Assembly (NCBI GenBank): GCA_035478775.1
Contig: DATIJG010000007.1
Location: 1-64,000 of the forward strand
Reading direction: 5' to 3'
Length of the DNA stretch: 64,000 nt
Source: CAMLQK01 sp035478775
Lineage (GTDB): Bacteria; Patescibacteriota; Saccharimonadia; Saccharimonadales; UBA4665
In this document: positions 8,648-18,000 of the stretch, piece after piece
Position numbering within the stretch: position 1 is the stretch's first letter
Layout of the letters: every line of letters begins with the position of its first letter
Position numbers and translations under genes: made by a program
Notes under the pieces: generated by a model
Databases searched by the model: none
What the model was told of the DNA's origin: nothing
The model's input: the letters and a program-made list of their open reading frames with translations, nothing else

Positions 8648-9133
8648 ATGACACACGAAGCATATATGCAGGTTGCCATAAAAATCGCCAGGCAAACCCA
8701 TGCCCAAGGCGGCGTAGCAATTGGCGCAGTTTTGGTCAACGATAAAACTGGCGAAATAATCGCTAGTGGCAGCAGCAGTGTCAGCATCACACACGACCCG
8801 ACTTCGCACGCCGAAGTGATCTGCATCCGCAACGCATCGCAAGCGCTTGGCACAGATAATTTAAACGGCCACACCCTGTACGGCACGCTTGAGCCATGCA
8901 TGATGTGCCTAAGTACGGCTACTTGGGCCCGTATTCCAAAGATTTATTTTGGCGCTTACCGCAAAGACGTCGATGCCAGTTTGTTCGATATTAAAGGCTT
9001 CGTTTCAGACGAGCGCCAGGCAACTCGCATGAATTTACGCGAAGATGCCCAAATGCAAGTGCATGGCGGTATTTTAGAAGCCGAGTGCGCCCAGCTTTTA
9101 CAAGGCTACCACGACCACGTAGAAACTGCATAG
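8648..9133 (+). CDS. nucleoside/nucleotide deaminase (zinc-dependent CDA fold)
   Basis: A 161-residue cytidine-deaminase-fold enzyme. The zinc and catalytic motif is H54-A55-E56, with P83-C84-x-x-C87 as the other ligands. Overall layout is that of the guanine deaminase/TadA/ComEB group: a substrate nucleobase is hydrolytically deaminated in the cytoplasm. A DASLFD segment near residue 115 and the C-terminal extension fit guanine deaminase-like members better than TadA, but this is not decisive. The gene is divergent from cyoA, with only 134 bases between start codons. Confidence 0.85.
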   Translation: MTHEAYMQVAIKIARQTHAQGGVAIGAVLVNDKTGEIIASGSSSVSITHDPTSHAEVICIRNASQALGTDNLNGHTLYGTLEPCMMCLSTATWARIPKIYFGAYRKDVDASLFDIKGFVSDERQATRMNLREDAQMQVHGGILEAECAQLLQGYHDHVETA

Positions 9134-9152
9134 TCACTCTAAATGTCCAAAA

Positions 9153-9767
9153 TTATCGGACGCTGGCTAAGCTAAACGTAAACAACTGCCGGTATTGGTA
9201 TACCGAGCCGCTACAAGTTTGCAGCGTTAAAATCGGCGGCCCTTGGTATTTAAACAAGCTGTCGTCGTTAGGGTCAGTAGTGCGAGCGCCAACATACGTG
9301 TAGGTAAATACATGGCCGTTATCCGTCGTTATAACTGCTTGCGCGCCAGGCTGGATTTTATATAAAAACTCGAATACTTCGCGGCGGTTATGACCGTACA
9401 TAAAAGTGTTGCCGCTGGCATTGTTGGGCTGCGGCGTAACCGTAGCATACTGCACTCTATTTGTAGTAAGGTTCCAAGTTTGGCTCTTACTATTATATAC
9501 ACCATCAATTATTTGCAGGTCGAAACCGAGGCTGGGAATTTGCAAACGCACCGGATGGCCAGAGATAACTGTTCGGCTTGGGCTAGAAAGCGGCACTTTC
9601 GGCACGCTCGCAGGTACGTTAAATGCAATGCCGGGCGGCTGCTTGTTAAAAGCGTTCTCAGTGAACGGTCGCCAACCAATACATATGCCAAAAAGTATTA
9701 AAACGAGGCCAGAAACAGCCAGCCAATTACGCTTTAAAAAGTGAAGCAATCGCTTAGTGAATTTCAT
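9153..9767 (-). CDS. sortase family transpeptidase
   Basis: A 204-residue sortase with an N-terminal membrane anchor at about 15-32 and a catalytic domain from about 70. The triad is H126 (FMYGHNRR), C185 (LTLQTC) and R193. Sortases join surface proteins to the cell envelope or to each other. No LPxTG substrate was noticed among the surface proteins in this window, so the partner is unknown. It converges with the deaminase gene, leaving 19 bases between stops. Class (D or E) cannot be decided by eye. Confidence 0.9.
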   Translation of the reverse strand: MKFTKRLLHFLKRNWLAVSGLVLILFGICIGWRPFTENAFNKQPPGIAFNVPASVPKVPLSSPSRTVISGHPVRLQIPSLGFDLQIIDGVYNSKSQTWNLTTNRVQYATVTPQPNNASGNTFMYGHNRREVFEFLYKIQPGAQAVITTDNGHVFTYTYVGARTTDPNDDSLFKYQGPPILTLQTCSGSVYQYRQLFTFSLASVR

Positions 9768-9839
9768 AATACACTTACCAGCTAACTCACCTATATCTTA
9801 CATTCATAATATACTCTTTTTGCTGGTTCGTCAAGGTGA

Positions 9840-9854
9840 TATAATAGCCGCAAT
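9840..9854 (+). promoter_or_regulatory. -10 box close to the start of the 9855 gene
   Basis: TATAAT at 9840-9845 ends 9 bases before ATG 9855, leaving at most 2-3 leader bases. No Shine-Dalgarno sequence is visible. Confidence 0.5.
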
Positions 9855-10529
9855 ATGCCTAGATTACCCGATTTTACACCACCCACTGACCAAACGCATG
9901 AAAACGCGCCTCAGGCAACGAAGGCTGCCCTGTTAAATTCACAAGTACTACGGCACGCGGCCAACGAATACGGCACGCTTTTGCCCGCAACCGACGAGCG
10001 ATTAGCAACTTTCTCTAAAGATGAGGAACAAGCTGTCGTCGAACAAGAAAAAAAGCTTGTGCAGGCAGGCGTAGTGCAAGCAGTCACACTAATGGACACA
10101 TTATATGACTTGCATAAAGAGCATCCACCTTTTACGCATACGCCGTTTTCTACAATTTTGCACCGTTCACGTGGCATCGTATACAAATTTAGTTTGTTGC
10201 CAAAGTCAGCGGACGAGTCGCAAAACGACGCCCCGGCCCCGAAAACATTTAATGAATTATCCGGGCTCATGGGCATCATACTAAACCCTGAGGTATGGAT
10301 TCAGCCAAACGACGAGCAAAAACGCTTTGAATATACCAGCCACGCGCTCGAAACATTTGCAAAAGTTTACGGCCCGGAATATGGTTGCCCGGCGCATAAT
10401 GTGCGGCTCGAAACGTCAAAAAGTCGGCAGACATCGCTATTTACGGCTGTCTGGGAACGTATTTTTAAAGAATGGTTACAAAAAAACGGGCTTGACGATG
10501 TGCCGCCTAAATCGGATACGCCAGTATAA
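9855..10529 (+). CDS. hypothetical protein, 224 aa
   Basis: Not recognised. A soluble 224-residue protein without membrane segments or signal peptide, with a Pro/Thr-rich first 20 residues, a charged helical stretch (DEEQAVVEQEKKL) near 57-70, and aromatic-rich segments after residue 90. The coding frame is well supported by the promoter directly upstream. The last 23 bases overlap the 3' end of the convergent hydrolase gene at 10507. Confidence 0.7.
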   Translation: MPRLPDFTPPTDQTHENAPQATKAALLNSQVLRHAANEYGTLLPATDERLATFSKDEEQAVVEQEKKLVQAGVVQAVTLMDTLYDLHKEHPPFTHTPFSTILHRSRGIVYKFSLLPKSADESQNDAPAPKTFNELSGLMGIILNPEVWIQPNDEQKRFEYTSHALETFAKVYGPEYGCPAHNVRLETSKSRQTSLFTAVWERIFKEWLQKNGLDDVPPKSDTPV

Positions 10530-12165
10530 TTTGCTGTAACTTTTGGGCTTTTTGCACTGACCAATTTGGCGGGTTAGTGACCGCGCTCCAGGCAGCAACT
10601 TCGCTATTAGAATAATTGTGGCCGTGGCCAACCGGCGGGCTGGTTGAAAAAAACTGATCGACTGTGACTTGAGCGAACGTTACAAATGGATACCACTGCA
10701 TATTCGGTGTCACATCGGCACCACGCGTTTCTTTGAGCCAATCCGGCTTATGCCAAATAAGGTTCGGACTCCACCACACCACCGGGTCAGAGGCATGTTG
10801 CATGTACACAATACGCGGATACGCCCAGGCTGTGCCCAGCTTTTTTAAGTCATTACCCTGAGCCGCGAACCTAACTGTTTGGCCGTTTTGATACACTGGC
10901 TGCCATTGCAGGCTGCCCTTATCGCGGCCGTTTACAAAATAATTCCGCAGCTGCGTGAAGCTGGGCGTACCCATAAACAATGCGCCGCTAGTGCGGTTTT
11001 GCATGTCGCTGGTGCCGCTAAAATCAGCTTGCGCGCCGTACGATCCTAGGCTCAAGCCGAAGGCAATAAGTTTTGGCCGGTGGTTCACGGGCAACTGCTG
11101 CCAATGGGCGTACACGGCATCATATAATGCGCGCCCGGCTTCGGTGGCCTTGTCTTGGTCAACTAAAAACGAAATCCAACTGGGCAGGTACGAATACTGC
11201 ATGCTCACCAGTGCCGTATCGCCATGCCACATATATTCAAGCGAGGCAGCCCCCTGCGGTTCCACCCAGCCACTGCCTGTAGAGGTCATGACTGCTAAAA
11301 CCGGCCGGTCGAATGCGCCGGTACGCTCCAGCTCTTTTACGGCCAAATTAGCGCGCTCGGTAGCATCTTTCGCAGAATCAAGCCCGACGTATACGCGGAT
11401 TGGATCTTGGGCACTTTGCGAATTATCAAAACTACCGATCTGTTTTTGCGTGGGCGCACCCGCTACAAACGAACGACCCTGGTAGCCCAGAGCGTTCCAG
11501 CGTACAAGCGAAGCAGGGCTGCCGGAACGCAACGCATCGGTCGGCTGTTGTACACCTACTGCCGTTTGAGCGTTCTGTTTTTTGTAAATATTATTGGAAA
11601 CGCTTACGAACGCTCGTACAACAACACCGTTATAAAAAAGCACTAAAATGATTGCCACCACGAGGGTTCCAGCTGCAACGCTCAAACGCGTCGGAACCCA
11701 CCGCCCCAGATACGCACCAGTCGCGCGGATCGCCGCACCGATCAAGCGGCCAACTAAAATTATCACCGAAGCGAACGCAAATGCCGTTAAAATAATCGTT
11801 ATGCTGTGGTGGCTTTGCAGAGGTGACTCGCCTATACGGGCGCGCACTTGGTTTTGCCAGCTCTTTTGCCACAACGCATAAGCCACCGTTAAAAATGCAG
11901 CTACAACCAGTAGCGTAGCCCAGGCCCAACGTTTCATATTCGCTGTCGGCTCACGGCGCGACGGCGCCACCAACCGCGCCAGCCAGCTCAAAAAGACACC
12001 CAAGGCATAGCCTAGCGCAAAACTTATACCGGCAATTATGCCTTCAAAAAAGGGTGGGCGGGGCAGCAGCGAAGGCGTCAGCGACAGACAATAAAAGATT
12101 GTTCCGCTAGCAATACCCATGAAGTTAAGTTTAAAAATGTTAAAAATGCGCTTAAGCCGTTTCAT
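10507..12165 (-). CDS. membrane alpha/beta-hydrolase (PF15420/PF10081 type)
   Basis: A 552-residue protein. The N-terminal third holds four or five membrane helices (about 15-33, 40-62, 78-97, 118-138, 160-182), starting with LNFMGIASGTIFYCLSLTPS. The C-terminal part is an alpha/beta-hydrolase domain with nucleophile motif GLSLGSYG and upstream STGSGWVEPQG. This is the architecture of a family frequent in actinobacteria, of unknown substrate. The catalytic domain would sit on one face of the membrane, most likely outside. TAGAAT 6 bases before the ATG marks it as a leaderless gene. It overlaps the convergent 9855 gene at the stop ends. Confidence 0.85.
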   Translation of the reverse strand: MKRLKRIFNIFKLNFMGIASGTIFYCLSLTPSLLPRPPFFEGIIAGISFALGYALGVFLSWLARLVAPSRREPTANMKRWAWATLLVVAAFLTVAYALWQKSWQNQVRARIGESPLQSHHSITIILTAFAFASVIILVGRLIGAAIRATGAYLGRWVPTRLSVAAGTLVVAIILVLFYNGVVVRAFVSVSNNIYKKQNAQTAVGVQQPTDALRSGSPASLVRWNALGYQGRSFVAGAPTQKQIGSFDNSQSAQDPIRVYVGLDSAKDATERANLAVKELERTGAFDRPVLAVMTSTGSGWVEPQGAASLEYMWHGDTALVSMQYSYLPSWISFLVDQDKATEAGRALYDAVYAHWQQLPVNHRPKLIAFGLSLGSYGAQADFSGTSDMQNRTSGALFMGTPSFTQLRNYFVNGRDKGSLQWQPVYQNGQTVRFAAQGNDLKKLGTAWAYPRIVYMQHASDPVVWWSPNLIWHKPDWLKETRGADVTPNMQWYPFVTFAQVTVDQFFSTSPPVGHGHNYSNSEVAAWSAVTNPPNWSVQKAQKLQQIILAYPI

Positions 12166-12177
12166 ATGTATATTCTA
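12166..12177 (-). promoter_or_regulatory. -10 box with leaderless start, membrane hydrolase
   Basis: Minus-strand TAGAAT (12172-12177), six bases, then ATG at 12165; no Shine-Dalgarno. Confidence 0.6.
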
Positions 12178-12227
12178 GCAAAATACAGCGGCAATACACC
12201 CACGATAAAGCTGCGCAGGAGCTGTGG

Positions 12228-13337
12228 CTATTGGTTTTCTTTAATCTGTTGTACTCGTCTAAGCAGATGTCTTAAAATTTGCACGGTTTTATAGCCGTAC
12301 GTGCCAAGGTGGCCTCTATCCAGGAAGACATTATATGTGCTGTGAGAAATTGAGTCGACGAGATCGTAAAAGTGATCTATAGGACTGAAAGGGTCTTCAC
12401 CGCTCTGGATAAGAAACGTTGGTTTGTCTTCAGGGATATCGGCGGGATCAAAACCCCACGGCGATTGGGCCGCGAGCACGTCATAATAACGGCCATACGG
12501 GCCACAACTTTTAAAAGCAGTTATCAATTCTTCTCGTATTTCGCGCACCACACGTTGTTCTGAGGGGCTGACATTCTTAAGTATGTCGTCATAAATAAGC
12601 CGTGGGTTTTTCACTTCCTCAAAACAGCGTGCTAGCAAGGTTGCACGTTCCTCGAAGGTTACTCCGTATGCCTGCTTGTTGCCCGGTGTCGTGTTCGCCA
12701 GCCAGGCGCTGCTGCCAGTGGGCGGAGCCATGCTGCCAATAGCAGCGCCAGCTTTCACATTAGGCAGTAAGGCCAGGCATGCTAACGCGCCCGGGGCACC
12801 CCCGGAACGGCCAGCCACACAGAGTTCGTCTACATCGTTTGCGGCGGCAACGGCTTCGGTATACGAAGCGCAATCGGCAACAATACGGCCGGGCTGTGAG
12901 CTGCTTTCACCACAATCCGGCCGGCTTATAGCAAGAAGCCTGATACCAGCTAAATACAATAAATTAACATGCGGATGCGGCCCTATAGCGCTGCCGGGCG
13001 TACCGTGAAAGAATACTATCGGGTAGCCATCAACTGGCCCTAAGCTTTTGGTATGGATATCGAGTCCTAGTTCTTTTGAACCATCGTGAAAACGCGCCGA
13101 AACGATGGATTCGCCACTACGGCCTTCGATTGGCTTTGGCTTTTGCACATCAAGCAGCTTAATTCTTTCAGTGCGCGGTGGGTAACCTGCGGCCAATGCC
13201 TCGTCCCACTTGGCACGTTCGGTGGCTGTCATACTTTGTGTTATGCCGTCAATAGTATAATCATACGTCGGGTATTCGTCAGGGGCTGTTTGTGATTCGG
13301 CTGCCCAGTTACCACCGTCAGATTCGCGGTTAATCAT
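12228..13337 (-). CDS. alpha/beta-hydrolase fold protein
   Basis: A 369-residue soluble hydrolase. Oxyanion-hole motif VFFHGTPGS, nucleophile elbow GRSGGAPGAL (Ser nucleophile), acid region near IQSGEDPFSPIDHF and catalytic His in DRGHLGTYG are all visible. The first 75 residues are a polar extension before the core, longer than in typical hydrolases. No signal peptide. Substrate is unknown; esterase, lipase or epoxide-hydrolase-like activity are all possible. It follows the membrane hydrolase on the same strand after 62 bases but has its own leaderless-type promoter. Confidence 0.85.
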   Translation of the reverse strand: MINRESDGGNWAAESQTAPDEYPTYDYTIDGITQSMTATERAKWDEALAAGYPPRTERIKLLDVQKPKPIEGRSGESIVSARFHDGSKELGLDIHTKSLGPVDGYPIVFFHGTPGSAIGPHPHVNLLYLAGIRLLAISRPDCGESSSQPGRIVADCASYTEAVAAANDVDELCVAGRSGGAPGALACLALLPNVKAGAAIGSMAPPTGSSAWLANTTPGNKQAYGVTFEERATLLARCFEEVKNPRLIYDDILKNVSPSEQRVVREIREELITAFKSCGPYGRYYDVLAAQSPWGFDPADIPEDKPTFLIQSGEDPFSPIDHFYDLVDSISHSTYNVFLDRGHLGTYGYKTVQILRHLLRRVQQIKENQ

Positions 13338-13349
13338 TTGGTAATGATA
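13338..13349 (-). promoter_or_regulatory. -10 box with leaderless start, alpha/beta hydrolase
   Basis: Minus-strand TATCAT (13344-13349), six bases, then ATG at 13337; no Shine-Dalgarno. Confidence 0.55.
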
Positions 13350-13469
13350 GTTGAGGAATTACAGAAAAACAACACAAAAAGCGCAGTCATGTAATACCTA
13401 AAAGTACTTGTATGGCATTTTGGCGTGCGCTACAATAACACGTATAAACATAACCATTTGGGTAAAACT

Positions 13470-14390
13470 ATGTCAGCACGATTACCTGTTCCCGGATCAG
13501 ATAACGGCCAGTGGGGAGACCTCCTCAATACGTTTTTGTCGGTAGCGCACGCAAGCGATGGGACGATCCTTACAAGCAGCATTACTGCCGCTGGAGCTGA
13601 AGTTACAAGCAATAAAGGCCAGGCTAATGGCTATGCACCGCTAAATGGCTCGTCGCAAGTTTCGACAACATTTTTGCCCATTGGCACCACCAGCAGTACC
13701 GTGGCTGCCGGTAACGATAGCCGCTTTGCAGGTTCGGCAGCAGGCACGGCCAACGCCGCACTTTCGGCAACTGATGCGACCACGACTAACAGCCGTGCGC
13801 CTTCAGGGGCAGCTAGCGGCGATCTGAGTGGCACATATCCTGGCCCCACCGTCGCCAAAATAAATGGAGTAACGGTGAGCGGTACGGCGGCGGCAGGCAA
13901 AGTTTTAACGGCTACCAGCGGTACGGCCGCATCGTGGCAACTTGCAGGTTCAGCAGCTATATCGCGCCAAATTATTATTTCACTCGGTGGCAGCAGTTCT
14001 TCGCTAGCAGCTACCGTCGGTGTGTGGACTCCGACGTACCTTACCAACACAGATACTAGCAATTTTGTAGGCTGGGTTAACGCTTCAGATACCGCACAAA
14101 ACGACTCAATTACTTTTGATTTTATATGTAACGCCGGCACCCACACGTTAGAGTTTTTCCACCTGCCATTCATGAACCGCGGCATTTATACGCTCCAAAT
14201 AGACGGCACTACTATCGGCACAGTAGACGGTTTTTCTAACAGCTTGGTTCCAACACGTGCCGTGCTCACCGGCATAGTTGTAAGCACATCCGGGCAGCAC
14301 ACATTCACTATTCTGATGGCAACCAAAAACGCATCGTCTTCGGCGTACATGGGCATGGTTGAGCGCGCCGTACTGACTCAGACCGCATAA
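13470..14390 (+). CDS. tail-fibre-like surface protein
   Basis: 306 residues, low in charge and rich in Ser, Thr, Ala and Gly. The N-terminal module (LPVPGSDNGQWGDLLNTFL, then DGTIL) matches the start of the protein at 44421, whose remaining sequence is unrelated. A middle part has phage-fibre-type phrases (SGDLSGTYPGPTVAKING, VLTATSGTAASWQ). The last about 140 residues look like a beta-sandwich, possibly carbohydrate-binding. No signal peptide is visible, as is usual for phage tail proteins. I chose ATG 13470 because it puts the shared module at the N terminus; an ATG at 13425 would add 15 residues. Probably an adhesin or fibre; function inferred. Confidence 0.75.
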   Translation: MSARLPVPGSDNGQWGDLLNTFLSVAHASDGTILTSSITAAGAEVTSNKGQANGYAPLNGSSQVSTTFLPIGTTSSTVAAGNDSRFAGSAAGTANAALSATDATTTNSRAPSGAASGDLSGTYPGPTVAKINGVTVSGTAAAGKVLTATSGTAASWQLAGSAAISRQIIISLGGSSSSLAATVGVWTPTYLTNTDTSNFVGWVNASDTAQNDSITFDFICNAGTHTLEFFHLPFMNRGIYTLQIDGTTIGTVDGFSNSLVPTRAVLTGIVVSTSGQHTFTILMATKNASSSAYMGMVERAVLTQTA

Positions 14391-14447
14391 AAGAGTTAAT
14401 AAGTTGATGGCCACATAGGAATGTTGCAGTTACTATTGCAAACGATG

Positions 14448-14459
14448 TATAGTGTAGCC
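14448..14459 (+). promoter_or_regulatory. -10 box with leaderless start, 14460 gene
   Basis: TATAGT (14448-14453), six bases, then ATG at 14460. Supports this start over the in-frame ATG at 14421. Confidence 0.6.
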
Positions 14460-14933
14460 ATGCAACCAAGCCCAGAATCATCGAACACTTTTACTAAACC
14501 CGAACTTCCGAACACTAGTTATCCCAGCAGCCCGACGAATCCATATGCGGAGATTGACTCAGACGAGAACTGGCGAGATGAGCTCCTCCCAGAACCAGAT
14601 TTTGACATGACAGTATTCACTCGTGTACCAACTGCTAAAGAGAGAGCTTTGGCGGAAATGGCTGAACTGTCAAAATTTTTTGGTGTTGTAGACGCTTTGC
14701 AGATAGAGGACCTTAGAGCAGCGCAGGATCAGGTGACTGAAAAGGCAGATTGGCTCATTCAATCCGGTAAGACTGACCATATTAAAAAACAAATTGGTAA
14801 ATTTTTAGTCTATTCTGACCCAGAGGCTCTTGCCACCTCGTTAGCCGGACATGGGTATTTCGATGTAATTGCTCGGCACTTTCCGGCCGAAGTTAAACAA
14901 CGAGTCATTCCTGGCATTGTCAAGTATCTTTGA
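14460..14933 (+). CDS. hypothetical acidic protein, 157 aa, upstream of helicase-sigma fusion
   Basis: Not recognised. The first 50 residues are Pro/Ser/Asn-rich and acidic, probably disordered. From about 60 the protein looks helical (AKERALAEMAELSKFFG, EDLRAAQDQVTEKADWL). No membrane segment. It precedes the large helicase-sigma gene on the same strand, 84 bases away with a hairpin in between, so the two may be co-transcribed. An anti-sigma-like or accessory role is possible but unsupported by any motif. Confidence 0.65.
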   Translation: MQPSPESSNTFTKPELPNTSYPSSPTNPYAEIDSDENWRDELLPEPDFDMTVFTRVPTAKERALAEMAELSKFFGVVDALQIEDLRAAQDQVTEKADWLIQSGKTDHIKKQIGKFLVYSDPEALATSLAGHGYFDVIARHFPAEVKQRVIPGIVKYL

Positions 14934-14951
14934 TGAGTAAACGTACCAAAC

Positions 14952-14979
14952 TGTCGAAACTAAACATCGTTTAGCGACA
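14952..14979 (+). repeat. hairpin upstream of the helicase-sigma gene
   Basis: TGTCG (14952-14956) and CTAAAC (14960-14965) pair with GTTTAG (14969-14974) and CGACA (14975-14979), giving an 11-bp stem with a 3-base bulge and ATC loop. A T7 run follows only at about 15000, too far for a classical terminator. It may attenuate or terminate between the 14460 gene and the fusion gene. Confidence 0.5.
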
Positions 14980-15017
14980 TAACTACAGGGCAGACGAAGT
15001 TTTTTTGTACAAAGATA

Positions 15018-18000
15018 ATGGCAGAAGCGATAGCGCATAACGGAGATGGTCCACAGGATATATCCAGGGTATATAAAGACCCCCAGTTTCTTGACGAAGC
15101 TATCGCCTTGGCGGGAGGGGCGCCTTTTACCGACGAGCACAAGAATTACCAGCTGAAATATGCTGGCGTAAACACCTCTGATCCGCGTGACCTAGCCGCG
15201 CGCGAGCCTCTGTACGTGCAAACTTTGCGTATTCTTGCAGAAGAACGCTTGGGCGATCGCAGACAGGCAAAAGCGCTTGGCCACATTGGAGCTGCAAGCG
15301 AACTCGGAAAGACACAACGCTGGAATGATGCGTGGGTAAACGCTCTGACAGAAGAGCGGTTATCTCAGATTGCTTTGGTACCCGAAACACGTAGCGTCGG
15401 GCGGCCTGCCCTTAAGCCGTCGGTTATCAATGTCGGTACAATGCTCGACGCTTTGAAACTGTCAGACGACATAGAAGCCGAGCGGTCGCCGTTGTTACGT
15501 CGGCACCAATACCCTTATGCCTACGACTTGCAAGAATTTGCCGACAGCGAACCCCAGATTGCCCGTTTCGTCGACAGCACCGGTACCCAGCATGAATTGC
15601 TTGTCCGGGCTGCGACCGTCGATGGGCCAACAGGCATGGGCAAGACGCCGCTCGCAGCGTACACGCTAGTGCACATGGGCGTGGGGCGGCTTGTAACCCA
15701 AGAAGATGGTACGGCAGAGGCAAAAATGGGAATCGTCGTTGTACCAAGCAACGACCTCAAGGGCCAATATCTTGGCCAAACGGGCAACGACACCTTCCGA
15801 ATGTTTGCGCAAGGCACCAAAGTCGGTGGGCGCAACCCAAGCTATCCGTTTAACTGTGATATAAAAATTATCAACACCTGGGAATACACTAAGTATGTAC
15901 GCGATGGCAAGCTCGATGGGCGCCCCATTGGTGTCCAGGTTTTCGATGAGGCCCACCACATTACCGAGCCGCTCGTGCTCGACACTTTTATCAAACATGC
16001 ATCAAGCGTACCGACCATCGGCTTTACGGCAACCACCGCCTATAACGAAACGAAGGACGTCAAAAAAATCCTGCCCTACGTTATTAAACACGCCGACACG
16101 CTCTCATATATGTTTGATGGCGTTTTAAACAAAGGGCAGCTCTTTATGGTGCCCATCAGCGGCTTGGTTTTAGAGCAGTTCGAGGCTGAAGGGCGGGCGC
16201 TTTCCAAGCAAGAAAAAGAAGAAATAATACAGCGGGTCGCCCGCGAAGTTACTTTTAGCCTGGTAATGCCGTGGCTCGAAGAAGGTCGCCGCGGAATTAT
16301 ATACTGCAAGGCCGGGAATAAGGCCGGGAATGCCATCGATATGGCCAAGTATTTCGACGGCGTAGAGTTGTCGAACGGGCACATTGTGCGGGCGGAGGCA
16401 CTCCATACCTTTAAAAAATCAGATGACATTTCTAACCAAGAAGCGCGCCAGCTGTTCCGCGAAGGCGAACTCGACCTTTTTACAAGTATTGATTACGGGC
16501 GGGAAGGGCTTGACGAGGCTATCGACTTCGTGGCCGTTGCCTTCGATGGTATTGCTTCGGTTTTAAAATACCGACAAATGGCCGGCCGTGGTACGCGCCT
16601 CAGCCAAGAATTTCCCTACACAATGTATGCACAATTGGCAATGCCTGGTTTTGTACGCGCCGACAGCAAAAGCATTTTTGACAGTTTCGGAGTGCCAACC
16701 GTGGAGCAAGGCCAAGTTATAGGCGAACGGCCCCCAGCTTCGGGGCGCATTTCCCGCATCGAACGCGACAGGCAGCAAAAAGCTACAGATACAACCGACA
16801 ACTTGCCAAACCGTATAAAAGAGTTGCTTCAAAGTATTCAGGGCAAGCCGGTTGGAGAAGTGTATACCACGCTCGACAAGCGTTTTGTGCCGCCGGAGTT
16901 TATTAGATTCGACGCCATTTACGCACCAACGGAAGGCAATATTTCAGTCGTCGCAGCCCAAAAGAGACTTGAAAAGTCTGGCTACGCCTGGGTAGGAGTT
17001 TACGAGCCCGATGACAATGACAAAATGGTGCTGGCGCGCTATTACGAACCTACGGCAGCGACGTTTTTTACCGAGAATCCAGTACCGCCAAAGAGGCGGC
17101 CCGAAGAATTCACTGAACAAGAAACAGCCCATACGCTTGGGATTAGCTTAAAAATAGTACGCACCTTTAGGAACCGTCTGGAAGGCACGCCGCTGGCCGC
17201 TTTTCCACGCATTGCGGATAGCGGCAAGGAAGCCAGACATTTTTCGGCCAAAGCAGTTACCTGGATGCAAGCCGAACTAGAAAAGGCGCCGCTGGCTGGC
17301 GAGCAGGATTGGAACGCCGCCAGAATTGCCCGCGAGTACGACTTAGACCTCAGCATGGTCAATCAAAATATTGACGACACCGACAAGGAACAGTCATACC
17401 TAAGGCGCGTAGAAGACATACCCGGCAAAAGGTTCAGTACGCGTGATTGTTGGGACGAACCATACGCCCGAGCCATAGGTACCAGATTAAAAGCGCGTCA
17501 AGAGCTGTACACAGCCACACCCTCCGCCACCGACGATGATTGGTCGCTTGCCCGAATTGCGCACACGGCAGGAGTCCCGCATGAAAAGGTCGAATCATTT
17601 TTGAACGAAGATGACCGTGCTTCGCTGCAAGACATGAAAACAACTGGGCCGGGCAGGATACGGATACTCGGGCATCTAACCGCCGAAAGGGCGGCGTTGG
17701 TTGTTACGCGCATTGAAGAATCGTTGCAAAACGTGCTGCCCGGCCACCTTATTCCATACGCGGCCGTGCAAGAGCGCCTGGAACGGATAGTGCGCGATCC
17801 GCCCCGCTGGCTCGATATTGAAAAAATTACAATTTCTACCGATACAAAACCTATGCGCGTTACAACCTGGGAAGGGCTACGGCTGTGCGAAGAAAAATTT
17901 GGCCGTGACCCGCATGTGGCTCCCATTGATTTCAGCCGGTTGCCCCAAAATGCCGAAGACACCGATTTCGACAAACTGACGTACGCGTATCAAGTCCAGT

